Shown piece by piece: positions 25,601 to 37,999 of a DNA stretch of 64,000 nucleotides (position 1 is the first letter of the stretch; every line of letters begins with the position of its first letter). A program made the position numbers and the translations under genes. The notes under the pieces were generated by a model. It was not told where the DNA came from. It made no database searches and saw nothing but the letters and a program-made list of their open reading frames with translations. This stretch comes from Anagrus nilaparvatae (taxonomy: Eukaryota > Arthropoda > Insecta > Hymenoptera > Mymaridae): the NCBI GenBank assembly GCA_022575985.1, contig JAKSXM010000137.1:14464001-14528000 (forward strand). Reading direction: 5' to 3'.

Positions 25601-28600
25601 GGTTTAATATAGGTTTCTTGGCCAAATTTAGGATATCTAATAACTTGAAAGTAGAGAAACGCTCTTAAAATAGTAAAATTTGTCCCTTTTTACAAGTTTT
25701 TTTTTCAAAACTATTATAATATTGCAAAAAAACTGTAAAAAAAGGCTAGCTTTTGCTGATTTAAGGCTGTTCCCTTATTTTCCAGCTACTTTGGTGCCTG
25801 GATTCTGATTCCGTAATTAGAGAATTCTATAGTAGACTTTTTTTCGAGTCGGTTTGTCCAAGGGTTTATCTCAAAGAGAAAATACATTAGTCACAAAATT
25901 TTCAAATCAAAATTATAATTTTTTTGCTGCAAGAAGATCTTTTTTTGTTTCTTTTAAAATATAATTTGAGACAAAATATATCAATAATAAAGGGAGAATC
26001 TACCATATTGGATTATAAAACAAAAATATAAGAAATATAAAAAAATAAATTTTAAAAAATTACCTGAAGGTCTTTGTCCTAAGGAACGCATTACAACTCC
26101 TAACTCTGCCATAGTAATAGTTCCATCTTCATCTTTGTCAAAAAGCATAAATGCTTCTTTGAATTCTGTAATTCAAATTGTAAAATTTTATTAATAATTA
26201 ATAATTTATTGATTCGCATAAAAATGGGGTAAGATAAGGTTTTCTATTGACCAAATTTATATCTGATAATTTTAATTATATTTTAGAAGCTAATTTCTAC
26301 CCTTGGGGAACCATTTTTAAATCACTAAAACAATTTAGCATTTTATAAATAATAATGGATTTTTATTCGATCTCCTGAGTAAAGATATTTTATTTGTTTT
26401 TTAACGTTTCATCACCAATGGTGACATCTTCAGAATTCTAAAATTTTATAATCTGAAGAATTCTGAAAATTTTATAATCTGAAGAATTCTGAAAATTTTA
26501 TAATCTGAAGAATTCTTCACCATTATACCATTGGTGATGAAACGTTAAAAAACAAATAAAATATCTTTACTCAGGAGATGGAATAAAAATCCATTATTAT
26601 TTATAAATTTATTGAGTGAAAAAATCCAATATGATTAATTTAGCATTTTTTTTGAAAATAACCCATATACAAAACGAACATAAATATTCCACTAAATACT
26701 TTCATAAATATAAAAATTTAAACAATTAATAAATATGTTATTCAAATTTTTAAATAAATTTTTAATAACGATACTACTTATAATTTAGTAACACTTATTA
26801 ATTTTTTATTTAAAAAAAAATAAAGCACGTGGATCTTTTAATATAAATACTTCATATATAATATTCTACAACTCTGTTTACATATACAATCCACGTTTTT
26901 ATTAAATATATAAATAATAAAATATGAATTGAGAGAAAATTTATATATAACTAGTAACTAGTTGTCTTATAAGGTCGTAAGAATTTGGCTAAAAGCCCAA
27001 AATATATTTTTTTTAAATTTAGTTAGCTTTTTTCTAATATAAATTATGTATACATTTTTATATATTATCTTTTTTATCTAAAATAAAAATTATATACCGT
27101 ATAGGAGCCGGTTTTCGATCAGAAGTCACTTTCTTATACCTAGCTGTATCTTTATTTGTTGAAAAATATACTTTAAAATTAATATTTGGAGTTAAATATT
27201 GTTGCATTTGATCAGGGAAATCCTATATTTTACTATCCCAATTAAAAAAATGTCAAATTTATTGATGGATAATTTATAATTTACATTTATTACAAGTGTG
27301 CAAGGTAAGGTAATTTCGATAATGCGAATTTAATTTTGATAATAGTATCATTTAGATCGAATTAATTTTCGATAATTTGAAAATCGCTAAAACTAAGTTA
27401 AAATCGTGCGCGTTTTAATAGAATTCTTATAGGTATAACTATACCTATTTCTTAACTCCCTCTCCACTTGTTTTTTCTTGTTTTTTTAATATAAAATACC
27501 TATAATAAGAATAAAATATAGTAAACAATAGATGAACTACACACTTGTATAAGCATGTATTTTAAACATTTATTTATTAAAATTTGCTTATTAATTTTAA
27601 TTAACGAAAGATAATAGTTGATATAATGTTTTTAAAATTCAAGGAAACAAAATAGGCGCCTTATGTAAGCAACCAGTTGTATACGTTCAGTTTGGGCGCG
27701 ACTTTATTAGGGGTCGTTTACCTGTTTAATTATTTGTGTATTTAAAAGTAAAAACGACATAAATTTTATGAAAAAAGTGTTGGAATATATATTTTTAATA
27801 TTAAAATAAAGGTTTTTTTTCATTTCAAAGCGTGAATACGTAATTTTTATTAAAATCAAAGCATTTACGAGCATTTATTGTGTTATAAACAAAGTGATAC
27901 ATAAGTATATAAGTACTTTAAATTGTGTTTCTGTGTGTTAATTTATTAAATATTCTATTAATTATTATAAAATATAGTATAAATAATGTAATTATGACAA
28001 ATTTAGTGTATTATTATTAAATAAATATCGTTTAAATTAAAAAAAGTGTAATTAAATTGAAAATATCGAAAATACCCATACGTTTAAAAAAGTTCGGATT
28101 CGATTATCGATATACCTATTTAAAGTAAATTTGCAATAAATAAGTGAATATAACCCTTTCCCTTCATTTATTAAAGCATCACAACGTAATTAAAAGCATT
28201 TTTAGTATTCGGCATAGAGTAGGTATCCCTAAAAATCGATTTTAATAACACACGAGATTTGGTGAAAACGATGAGAAAAATCTCCTAAGGTTGTACAAGA
28301 GAGCATTTTTCTTATTTTTTTTATTAATTTAAGTTGTTTTTTAGAATAATAGAAAGTAGAAATTAGTTCCTTAGGGTTTGTAGTTTCATAAGAAAATTCG
28401 GTTTTAGATAAATTATGCATACTTTTTTATATAAAAGCTAATTTGTGTGTATTTGATCGAAAGCCAATACGTTCGAAAACTGGCTCCTATACGGTATTAG
28501 ACAACAAAATCCCATATAAATTTAAGGCATAATTTCATTGTTTATTTTTTATGGCTTGTATATTAGCGAGCAACTTGTTTTTTAAATTGGGATACTAGAC

Positions 28601-31600
28601 GGAAAATGAGAAATAAATTCTCGAGAGTTAATTTTACATTTTTTTATGCATGGACAATTTGAAGAATAAGTAAAATTCTAATATACATTTAACGCATAAA
28701 ATTTTATGTAAAAATGTTAAAAAAAATTTTATATATCTTCATAAAAATTGTATTTTCCTTATTTAATTATTATTATTTTCAGACTTAACCGAACAAATGA
28801 TTTTTTTTTTATTATATAATTTTTTATACAAAACACAGCAGCTATTTTATTTCTTATAAAATAAAATTTTTTATTATTATTTTGTTTAAAATTGTAGACA
28901 CAATGAGTTATAAAATTTAGAATATTATGTGTACGCAATAAAATAAAAATTAATGTTCTCATTTTTTTTTATTCGAATTAAATATAAGAGTAATTCTGAG
29001 CAAAACTGGCCTGAAGGGAAGATGAAAGTTTAAGTTTAAAAAGAAATACGATTTAAATGCGTTTAGTATGTACAAATATGGCACTGAACCAGTTTTTAAG
29101 TAAAATCTAAGCTTCTATTTAATTTTTTTAAGCTCTAAATGAGACTAAAAAATAACAACACTAGGATTGCAGTTCCAAATTAACCATGTTGGCGCAGTAG
29201 ACACGGCCTATAGGCTCCCAAAAATTAAACCATTAGAAATCAAAACTTATTTAAGGACGTTCTGACCAATGATTTCCCGAATAAAATTGCAAAATTTAAT
29301 ACGGACTCTTATGTGAAATTTATAGTATCACTGCATCAGGTGGATATAACACGCCGCCTATGATTATAGTATAAAACTGAACTAACCTTACCTACCATAA
29401 GAGCTCATGTTAAATTTTGCACTTTTGTACACAAACATCTCTAAATTCTGCGTGATAGCCGTATAAAAGAATCAAACTATTGGATTCCTGAGACTTGTCT
29501 TTAAAAGACTGCATATGTCATTATTCGGAAATTCATTTACTAGAGCGTCGTTAAAATTGGATACCTACAGATCACCACTAGTCTAAACCAGGTATCGGGA
29601 TATTATGCCATCAGTTTTTTAATATGCAACATGTTCATTGGATAGGGTATTTGTTATCTTTTAAAAGTCCGGCTCGGCAGAGGTGGTGAAAAATTGACGT
29701 TTTTAGGGGGGGGTGAAATGGAGAATATTTTCGATTTAGGTACTTAGAATAATTTGTTAGTAGGAGTCAGGGCCCGATCAAGCCCTGATAAGAATCACCA
29801 CTTAGAATACTTTAGGATTATGGACTTAGGATAATTTGTTAGTTATAAGTGAACATGTTCCATGATCTTTAGTTGTGTGAAATCAAAAACCAGTTATAAG
29901 TTTTTGAAACGAGGAAGCACGGAAAAGTGGGAAAAATAAAGAAAAAGGTCAATTCGAATTTTTCAAAAACTAGTTTTTTCTGCTGATTGAACTTAAAATT
30001 TCTATTTCACTACAAATTTTTTTTTAATTAACAGGGGTGGAATTTTTGTTTTTCACTGCGCGCACTAACCTTAATTTTGTTTTCGATTTTCTAGTATTTT
30101 GTGGTTTTCTTCCATACCGACGTAATGTTATTTAAATGAAGTTGGTATTACAGATAACTACAAAATACTAGAAAACAAAAAACAAAAATTAGGTTACTGC
30201 GCGCAGTGAAAAACAAAAATTCCACCCCAGTTTTTGAAGAGAATTTGTTTACTAAGTACTTAAAATCTAAAATTTTCATAATTTATCGTTTTCCATAATT
30301 ATTATAAATCGTTTTTAGTTTTTAAATATTTAAAAGACAAATATTTCTAAAAAAACTGTGTACTAAAAAAAAGTGCATTGGAAAATTATAAGGCCAAAAA
30401 GATGGAAAAAATGCCGCTATTCTAGAAATACAACGTAAAGATAATTATATAAAGAAAATTAATAATATTTTCACAAGTTATATTTTCTTGTCAATTTTAT
30501 AATTCCCAAAATAATATTTTAAAAATATTTTAATATTTTAAAAAACTAATAGCAGATTTATTACAGCGGAAAATTTTAGATTCCCCCCTTATTGTTGAAA
30601 ATTATACTTTAGCTTCATTCAGAGCACAAAAAAATTAAAATAGGAAAATTTAGCTTAAATTTCTAAATTATATGAGCCTTTGCTCCCCCCCCTCTCTTTT
30701 AATTGTCTTGCAATTGTTTTTTTATTTTGATTTGAAAATATCTTAGGTAGGGGAGGCAACTGATTTAAATCAACATTTCTAGAGTACATATATATTGAAA
30801 GTGATCTGATTAATAGTTTTTAGTAACTTAAAATCTTGCCTGAAAAAGTTAAAAACTTACTTCATGTATGTTTGAGCTTCGCTCTAACAAAAATAAACAC
30901 AAAATATAACAATAAACTTATAAATAATTTTCTAAAATTTTAATGACAAAATACGCAAATACATCACGTAAATAATTTTCTCTTTGATGCCTTATCTTAT
31001 TTTAGATCTTACATTTATTAAATTAAAATCAAGAATGCTTAATAAACAAAATTATTTAAATAATGACATTAAATGAGATTTAAAAAAAAACTAGACGAAA
31101 TTCGTAAATATCGTTGATTATAAACTCAACATCTACTTTATACATATAATATAATTAAATGAAGCGAAAATTTAATATTAAAATGAAGCTTACACGTAAC
31201 TGTTTAAAGTATGATAAGTTAAAATTTCCAATTTTCCTAAATTATTTATCCTTCGTGTACATTAAACTTATATATCTTAAATTATTAATTATAATTGGAT
31301 TCATATTTAGATATATATTGAAGAAACTTAATTATAGAAATTTACAAGATATAGATTAAAAATTTTATATTCACATTGGGAAAATAAAAAATTATTTAAT
31401 CATGGATTATGCTTAGGCTAGTTCTACAGACCTCCGTAAGTAGCCGCAACGCAATGCGCACAACACAACACGCATGTGCACAACACGATTTTGGTTTGTG
31501 CGCTTTGCGTTGCGGCTGCATTTATGCGTTTGCGGAGGTCTGTAGAACCAGCCTTATACTAAAAATATTACTTGGTTTTCGGTAAAAAAAAAAGCGCTAA

Positions 31601-34600
31601 ATACTACTACCCAGAACCTATGCTAAAAAGAATTTGGTTTTGGTAACCATAGTGAGTTCCGATTACAACCACCCGGAAAATTTCAGTTCCCGTAGCCGAA
31701 ATTCCATGGTATGACAGAAAAACTTAAAGAAAAGCGTATACAAATATATTTTTCTTATAGTTGATAGCTATTTCCCAAAAAATTTTTTACAAGTTTTTAT
31801 ACTTTAACACTCTTTTAGAGACAATAGCCCTTTTATAAAATCTTGGAGCATTCGTCCCATGTTTATGCTGGGGCCTTTTTTCATACCCTTTCCCTTTTAA
31901 GGCAATTTTTTAAACACTCTTGTTTTGGGTCTATTTTCAAACTACTCTTTTACTCCAGTCAATATACGGGAAAGGGGGGGGGGGGGTACTTTAATCACCT
32001 ACCACCACCAGATTTGGTCTACTATATGTTTTTTGGGTCGCTGATCAAGAATTTAGAGGACTTTACTATGAAATGTTAATATTTCACCCCTTAATTAGCA
32101 AAAAATATCCCTAACAGGGGTGTTCTTGCTATTTTCGACTTGTCAGTGTTAAGATTCGGTTTAGATAGGTTTTTTGTATCGCTGAACAAGAATTTCGGCG
32201 AATTTTTTTGCAAAAAATTAATTTAGCACCTTTATGTAGCAAAAACAAAATTTTTTTGTATATATATTTATTATTTTGAAATTTCGAAAAACACTGACAA
32301 TGCAAAAATAGCAAAAACACCCCTTTTTTATGGGCATTTTTTGCTAATTAAGGGGTGAAATCTTAACTGTTCATAGAAAAGTCCTCGAAATTCTTGATCA
32401 GTGACCCAAAAAACCTATAGTAGACCAAATCTGGTGGTGATAGGTAATTATAGCCCCAAAACCGTATATTGACTGGAGTATTTCTTAACAAGCTTCAAAT
32501 ATCTCCTCTATGTTCAAGTAATTAAAACTATTGCAAATTTCGTAGTAAACTTTAAAGATTTCACTAGTCCCAGTAGATTAAAAAAAAATTAACGCAACTA
32601 TAGTTATAATAGGTCAATGGAATTTCCCAACGGATATTTATGTATTTTGGATGGCTGGACACGAATATGATACCGGTTTTTACCAGAAATCCTGCTTTTT
32701 CGTTCAACTGAAAAAAACGTACTTATTTTCTAGAATGAAAGGTTATAAAATTTGTAAATTAAAAAAGCAGGATTTTCGGTAAAAGCCTTCGGTATCATAT
32801 TCGTATTCAGCTACCCAAAAAACATTTAAAAAAAAAATAGAAAATTCTATCGAGCTATTAAAGATAAAATTTAAATGCAAAAGGGGGCTCCTTAAAATAT
32901 TTTCAAATATTCCAAAAATAATATGTAAATATGTATTAAATATGCATCAATTAAAAAATGGGTGAAATTACAGCTGATAATTTAACTTAACTCATTAACG
33001 CCGGGGCGGAGAGTTTTGGAAATGCACAAAAATAAGTATATTCTCTTATAGATAAGTGGCTAAAAAGTTCATTCCTTTAGTAAAATTTCCTGCTCTTTCA
33101 GAATCTGACATTAGTTTTCACCTACAACCCTTAAAAATACCCCAAAAACGGGGGTGAAAGGGGTAGGTCAGGCATTATTAGGAAATGCTTGGAAAAATCA
33201 ATGAAAAAAGTATCAAATTTTATTGAAAAATGTTTAAAACTAATATTTTGTATACATTGTAGTATACATTGAGGTCTCATTCATTTTGGCCCTATTTACA
33301 ACCCTTAAAAGGTGGCTAGGGGGGGTACTCCAGTCAAAATACGCGATTGGTTGTATTTATCACTGACAAACACCAGATTTGTTCTACTATAGGTTTTTTG
33401 GCTCGCTGAACACGAAAATTGGAGTTATTTGGCAGAGAAATTGGCGCTTCACCCTTAAATTTGCAAAAACTACCCCCAAAAAGTGGTGTTTTTGCAATTT
33501 TCGTACTTTTAGCATCCAGGATATGCCTATATAGGTTTTTTGGGTCGCTAATCAAGAATTTCGACTTCTTTTTTATAAATAATTAAAATTTCACCCCTAA
33601 ATTGGCTAAAACTACCCCTAAAAGGGGTGTTTTTGATATTTTCGTACTTTTAGTATCCAGGATATGCCCATATAGGTTTTTTGGGTCGCTAATCAAGAAT
33701 TTCGACTTTCGAATGCTATGTCAATGAAATCTGCATCAGTAAACAATACTTCATCCTCCTCAATACTTTCAAAAACATCTTGATAAGTAAAACGTTGAGA
33801 ACGCCTACTCGACATTTTTCATATACACTTAAATAAACTCCAATTCAATAGAAAAAATAAAATAATTTTTTGCATTATTGCACGAATATCCATTGATTAT
33901 TTATATACCTTAGGCTAGCCAATTCCCTTTCGAAAAAAAAATTTTTTTTTTAATTTTTCATTTTAGTGGCATAATATTAGCACAAAGCTGATAATAACTT
34001 TAGAACCAGCAAAGCCTTTCAGAGGTAGTGAAATACTGATTATTTATGAAAAAGAAGTTGAAATTATTGATTAGCGACCAAAAAAACGTATAAGAACGTA
34101 CTTTGGACGCTCAAAGTGCAAAAATAGCAAAAACACCCCTTTTTGGGGGTAGTTTTTGCAAATTTTAGGGTGAAGCGCCAATTTCTCTGCCAAATAACTC
34201 CGATTTTCGTGTTCAGCGAGCCAAAAAACCTATAGTAGAACAAATCTGGTGTTTGTCAGTGATAAATACAACCAATCGCGTATTTTGACTGGAGTACCCC
34301 CCCTAGCCACCTTTTAAGGGTTGTAAATAGGGCCAAAATGAATGAGACCTCAATGTATACGAAGTTTAATTAAATTTTCATAAAAAATATTAGTTTTAAA
34401 CATTTTTCAATAAAATTTGATACTTTTTTCATTGATTATTCCAAGCATTTCCTAATAATGCCTGACCTACCCCTTTCACCCCCGTTTTCGGGGTATTTTT
34501 AAGGGTTGTAGGTGAAAACTAATGTCAGATTCTGAAAGAGCAGGAAATTTAACTATAGGGACGAACTTTTTAGCCACTTATCTATAAGGGAATATACTTA

Positions 34601-35590
34601 TTTTTGCGCATTTCCAAAACTCTCCGCCCCGGCGTTAATGAGTTAACAAAAACAATTACCCCCAGTAAATAACAAATATTTTCTCACTATTTTCATAGCT
34701 AAAATTTTTATGAATGTGATGCATATTTATGTAATAAAACTTAACCTTGGTAATTCAAACCTAATCAAAAAAGTTCAGCCCATAAACTATTACTGATAAA
34801 ATCCAAAAAAATTTCTTACATTCTATAAATATCTTTCACAAAATCACTTTTATAACAAGTATAATATTTTTTTAATACAAAAATCAATTCAAAAAAAAAA
34901 TCAAGTTTATAAAAAATGTACATGCACAGAATTAAGAATAAAAAATATAAACTTCACTTCACCCACGTGTTTTATTTTTGTAAATAAAATAATTTTCTTT
35001 TATAAAATAGAAATTTTTTATTAATCGTAAAAAAATACTTTTCTTTTTTTTTTTTAACAATAAGAAGATTTATTATTAAAAAAATAGTTTAAAAAAAAAA
35101 ACTTACCGGCAACTTGATCTTCTGTAAGTCCATACTCTGACTGGAATAAAAGAAAAAATATATTATTTACGTATTATTTTAAGTAGAATTTCTTCAAAAT
35201 AATTTATAAAACTACTTTTTTCTTTTTTATATTAAAACTTTGCAGTATAACTTTTTTATTTGTATTTTTTAATTCATTAAAATTTAGTAAGTAAGTATTT
35301 TAGTAAATTTTTCTATACTATTTAAGAACCAATTTAACTGATTTATATTATGTGGCCAATATTTTTAATGTAAATAACATAAATTTCACTTTTATTTAAA
35401 TTATTTTTTCCATTTCACAAAAATTTGAAATAAAAAAGCACACACACACAGAGACACAAATAAAAATCACTATAAATTAAAAAAAAAAATAAAAAAAACT
35501 CACTGATTTTCTTCTAATTTGACAATTAATAGTATTAGTTAATCTTCTATGCTTATAATATTCATTTGTGTAATTTCTTTCATCTCCCAT
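22641..35590 (-). CDS. Calmodulin-like protein with basic N-terminal extension, complete, six exons
   Basis: Exons on the minus strand: 35504-35590 (ATG at 35590), 35107-35140, 26064-26165, 24363-24498, 24151-24299 and 22641-22672 (TAA). Phases join exactly, giving 179 aa; calmodulin has 149. Four EF-hand loops are intact: [12 protein letters not shown] (50-61), [12 protein letters not shown] (86-97), [12 protein letters not shown] (123-134) and [12 protein letters not shown] (159-170). The body is roughly three-quarters identical to calmodulin by eye, including EFKEAF, VMRSLGQ and LREAFRVFDK. Substitutions at many surface positions ([10 protein letters not shown]; end FVTILTSKN) show it is a paralogue, not calmodulin itself. 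Residues 1-31 ([17 protein letters not shown].., QIRRKS) have no calmodulin counterpart and are basic. A calcium sensor role is inferred from the loops; partners are unknown. Some genome annotations call similar genes neo-calmodulin-like. Intron 2 is 8.9 kb and full of inverted-repeat elements. Confidence 0.93.
23100..24060. repeat. Higher-GC repeat fragment in the last intron of the calmodulin-like gene
   Basis: This block is richer in G+C than the surrounding intron. Its right end (ATTTTTGTTTATGACCGAAGG..AAGAAAAAGTGCGTTTTCT) resembles sequence at 11890-12010 and 14490-14550 (CGACCGAGAGC, GGCCGCTGACAAGAAAAAC). It is probably a dispersed repeat. There is no convincing frame. Confidence 0.4.
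26344..26607. mobile_element. 264-bp palindromic element with central tandem repeat
   Basis: The arms match nearly perfectly from AATAATGGATTTTTATTC on the left to GAATAAAAATCCATTATT on the right, including AACGTTTCATCACCAATGGT. The centre holds about three copies of a ~26-bp unit (AATTTTATAATCTGAAGAATTCTG). It lies in intron 2 of the calmodulin-like gene, about 180 bp upstream of the exon 3 acceptor. Confidence 0.8.
27097..28494. mobile_element. 1.4-kb TIR element (CCGTATAGGAGCC), TA duplication
   Basis: Ends CCGTATAGGAGCCGGTTTTC and its inverse (GAAAACTGGCTCCTATACGG) are flanked by TA on both sides. The interior is AT-rich without a transposase frame. It is a non-autonomous DNA element, possibly mariner-type by its target site, within intron 2 of the calmodulin-like gene. 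Confidence 0.75.
28980..29960. other. Intronic stretch with possible old repeat
   Basis: Moderate complexity, closed frames. The piece at 29835-29905 (GTTATAAGTGAA...CCAGTTATAAG) recurs at 62315-62375, so part of it is a dispersed repeat. Confidence 0.35.
30032..30229. mobile_element. ~200-bp foldback with GGGGTGGAATTTTTG ends
   Basis: Inverted arms begin GGGGTGGAATTTTTGTTTTT on the left and mirror this at 30210-30228. The arms continue through CACTGCGCGCA, and the inner blocks CTAGTATTTTGTGGTT and AACTACAAAATACTAG also pair. Intron 2 of the calmodulin-like gene. Confidence 0.8.
31416..31553. mobile_element. Harbinger-type MITE, TTA duplication
   Basis: 138 bp bounded by direct TTA at 31413-31415 and 31554-31556. 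The ends GGCTAGTTCTACAGACCTCC and GGAGGTCTGTAGAACCAGCC are inverted copies. TWA duplication plus GGC tips are the hallmarks of PIF/Harbinger MITEs. A relative lies at 62433-62520. Confidence 0.8.
31951..32480. mobile_element. 530-bp foldback element, F1 family
   Basis: TA then CTCCAGTCAATATACGG on the left, CCGTATATTGACTGGAG then TA on the right. The arms are about 200 bp and contain GGTCTACTATATG and TTTTTTGGGTCGCTGATCAAG. No coding capacity. Intron 2 of the calmodulin-like gene. Confidence 0.8.
32640..32825. mobile_element. 186-bp foldback element
   Basis: The left arm (GGCTGGACACGAATATGATACC, ..CCAGAAATCCTGC) is inverted on the right (GCAGGATTTTCGG.., GGTATCATATTCG..). Its tip region carries a variant of the module shared by the other foldbacks (ATTCAGCTACCCAAAAAAC). 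Confidence 0.75.
32991..34642. mobile_element. 1.65-kb palindromic element with TTAA duplications (F2)
   Basis: TTAA at 32987-32990 and 34643-34646 bounds long inverted arms starting CTCATTAACGCCGGGGCGG. The outer arms run about 335 bp. The palindrome continues inward through CTCCAGTCAAAATACGCG tips at 33328 and 34294, identical to the F1 family. The TTAA target is typical of piggyBac-superfamily elements. A single arm of the same family sits at 12426-12765 inside F1. The centre holds a 40-codon frame that may be a transposase N-terminus. Confidence 0.8.
33693..33815 (-). pseudogene. Possible transposase N-terminal fragment inside F2
   Basis: A frame from ATG at 33815 reads [20 protein letters not shown], continues acidic ([17 protein letters not shown]) and stops at 33693-33695 where it meets the element's inner arm. 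A short basic start followed by an acidic region is common at the N-terminus of piggyBac-type transposases. The TTAA duplications around the element fit. Only about 40 codons remain and no catalytic region is present, so the assignment is an inference. Confidence 0.4.
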
Positions 35591-36592
35591 CTTATTGAAT
35601 AATCAAAAAAATACTAACCTAAAATTTAATAATTTTTCTCTATCTTAATACTAGACTAAAAAAAATTTTTGTTCACATTTTAATAAATATTATATAAAAA
35701 CACACAAGGTGTTTCCGTTTTTAAAACATAAAAGAGAGAAACTTATTTCATATACACGCAGACTTTGGCTAAATGCCTGTTTTTATTAAAGCTTTCATCT
35801 TTTTTGAAGAAAAATTTTTTTTAGAATGGGATAGAATTATATTAAAATGAGATATTAAATTAATGTTGACAAAATGTGTGTCTCTGTGCGAATTTATTTA
35901 GTACTTTTTAATAAGAAAAATTCGGGTCATCGACTGTTCAAAAAATGCGGGTAATTTATTTATTTAAAAAAATTTTTTTTTACTATAAATATTTTATTAT
36001 GCAATAAATCGAAGTGTACTTTTTTATTTTGGATTATTCAAAGATAAAGAAATTAAAAGCATGAAAATTGAAACATTTTTAGATTTCTCTTTCAAACTTT
36101 ACCTTTTTTTTAGTTCAGCTTGAATAAACAAAGTGAATGTATAAATTTGATTTTTATGTTTTATAAAAGAGCATTGATGCTTTTATTTATAAGGGTGTAT
36201 ACTTTTATTCGATAAAGTTTCGGAATTTTAGTGAAGCCATTTTTAATCTTATATTTTATTAAATTTTATTGAATTTAAAGAATTTAAAATTTTGGATTAA
36301 TAAATTTTTAATGCACCAATTTTCTTTATTGAATTTTTTTAGAATTTTCAAGAATAACCTGAATTATAAAACCTGATTAAAGCAGAAATTCAAGCGAAAC
36401 TTTTACTTCAACTCAGATACAAAATTATAATTCAGGTGCTAAACAATTCAAGCTTACAGTATACTCAAAAAATATAATGATAATTATTACCAAATATTAA
36501 AAAAATTAACAAAAATGGAACATTATAATTCTCATTTTACGTTTTCTCAAATTAATTTTGAAATATTTGTTTGAATTATTAGAACAGCAGCT

Positions 36593-36710
36593 ACCCGAAC
36601 AAACAAGATGGACGGTTTAATGTAACGTAGCCTGGCAGAGGCCCACCTGCATACCGCCGTTGGGCCACGTCACATTCAGGTGGCATGTAGCCGTCTTTTT
36701 TGTTGGGATA
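36593..36710. mobile_element. ~117-bp MITE-like inverted repeat, high GC
   Basis: Ends CCCGAACAAACAAGATGGACGG and GCCGTCTTTTTTGTTGGG are inverted near-copies. The interior is notably G+C rich (CCTGGCAGAGGCCCACCTG..TGGGCCACGTCAC). It abuts the large palindrome at 36722. Confidence 0.55.
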
Positions 36711-36721
36711 TTACCCTGCGT

Positions 36722-37868
36722 ATATGAGCAATTAATTTAAAAGTGATACTTAATTTGAGCCTGGAATCGTAAATTTTTTTTTTGAGGGCACATCGAAATG
36801 ACCAGTGTTTTCAGATAGTTTGAACCTTCAGAAAACCGAAAAAAATCGTGAACAAGAAATCGGCGATAGGTGCCAAAAAGATTTTTTCACTTTTATGTCA
36901 AAAAACGTGTTTTTCGTATCTGAGCTACCCTAAATTTTTAAAATAACTTTTTAGGTAAAAAAACTTTTTTTAAATAGATAAGAAAATCTGATTGTCAGGG
37001 AAAAACCACTCCAGAAGAAAAAAAAACTTATCTTTTTACCATGAAATTTAGCCAAGTTATCGTCAATTTAAGATTTTGCTCAAATTCGTCTTAAAAAATA
37101 TTGAAATTTTATTGAAAAAAGCCTGTTTCTGAACTTTAAACATGCATTATTCGCTTGATTATCATCGTAAAATAATAATTTTTTTTTTTGAATCGATTAA
37201 GTTTTTCCTGGCAATTCATTTCTTTAAGAAAGAAATCATTTTTATTGACCAAATTTTAATTTTTAGATCAAAAACTGTGTTAAGTAAATCTTGCTATACT
37301 TACAGTTTTCAAAGGCTTTTGAACTAAAAATTGAAATTTAGTCAATCAAAATGATTTCTTTCTTGAAGAAATGAATTTGTAGGAAAAAATTAATCGATTT
37401 AAAAAAAAAAATTATTATTTTACGATCAAAATCAAGCGAGTAATGCATGTTTAAAGTTCAGAAACAGGCTTTTCTCAAAAAAATATCAATCTTTTTTAAG
37501 ACGAATTTGAGCAAAATCTTAAATTGACGATAACTTGGCTAAATTTCATGGTAAAAAGATAAGTTTTTTTTTCTTCTGGAGTGGTTTTTCCCTGACAATC
37601 AGATTTTCTTATCTATTTTAAAAAAGTTTTATTACCTAAAAAGTTATTTTAAAAATTTAGGGTAGCTCAGATACGAAAAACACGTTTTTTGACATAAAAG
37701 TGTAAAAATCTTTTTGGCACCTATCGCCGATTTCTTGTTCACGATTTTTTTCGGTTTTCTGAAGGTTCAAACTATCTGAAAACACGGGTCATATCGATGT
37801 GCCCTCAAAAAAAAAATTTACGATTCCAGGCTCAAATTAAGTATCACTTTTAAAATAATTGCTCATAT
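36722..37868. mobile_element. 1.15-kb near-perfect palindrome
   Basis: The left arm from TATGAGCAATTAATTTAAAAG is repeated inverted to CTTTTAAAATAATTGCTCATA. The arms are about 560 bp with a loop of roughly 60 bp near 37290. Very few mismatches are seen, so it is young or kept alike by conversion. Open frames in it are mirror images and not genes. Confidence 0.85.
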
Positions 37869-37999
37869 GCAGATCCCTTCTAAAACATCAATGATGTGCC
37901 TACAGAACATTCTCCATGTAAACCCATTCCGCATCTAAATTTTTGTTTAATCAAATACTGTTAGGCTGCTCTGCTTGAATTTAGCTTAAATTTCAAGGA

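Noticed and set aside
22641..35590. Canonical calmodulin gene
   Set aside because: There are many substitutions, an extra N-terminal exon and a changed C-terminus, so it is a paralogue.
37142..37327. 61-codon plus-strand frame
   Set aside because: Part of the near-perfect palindrome; no motif.
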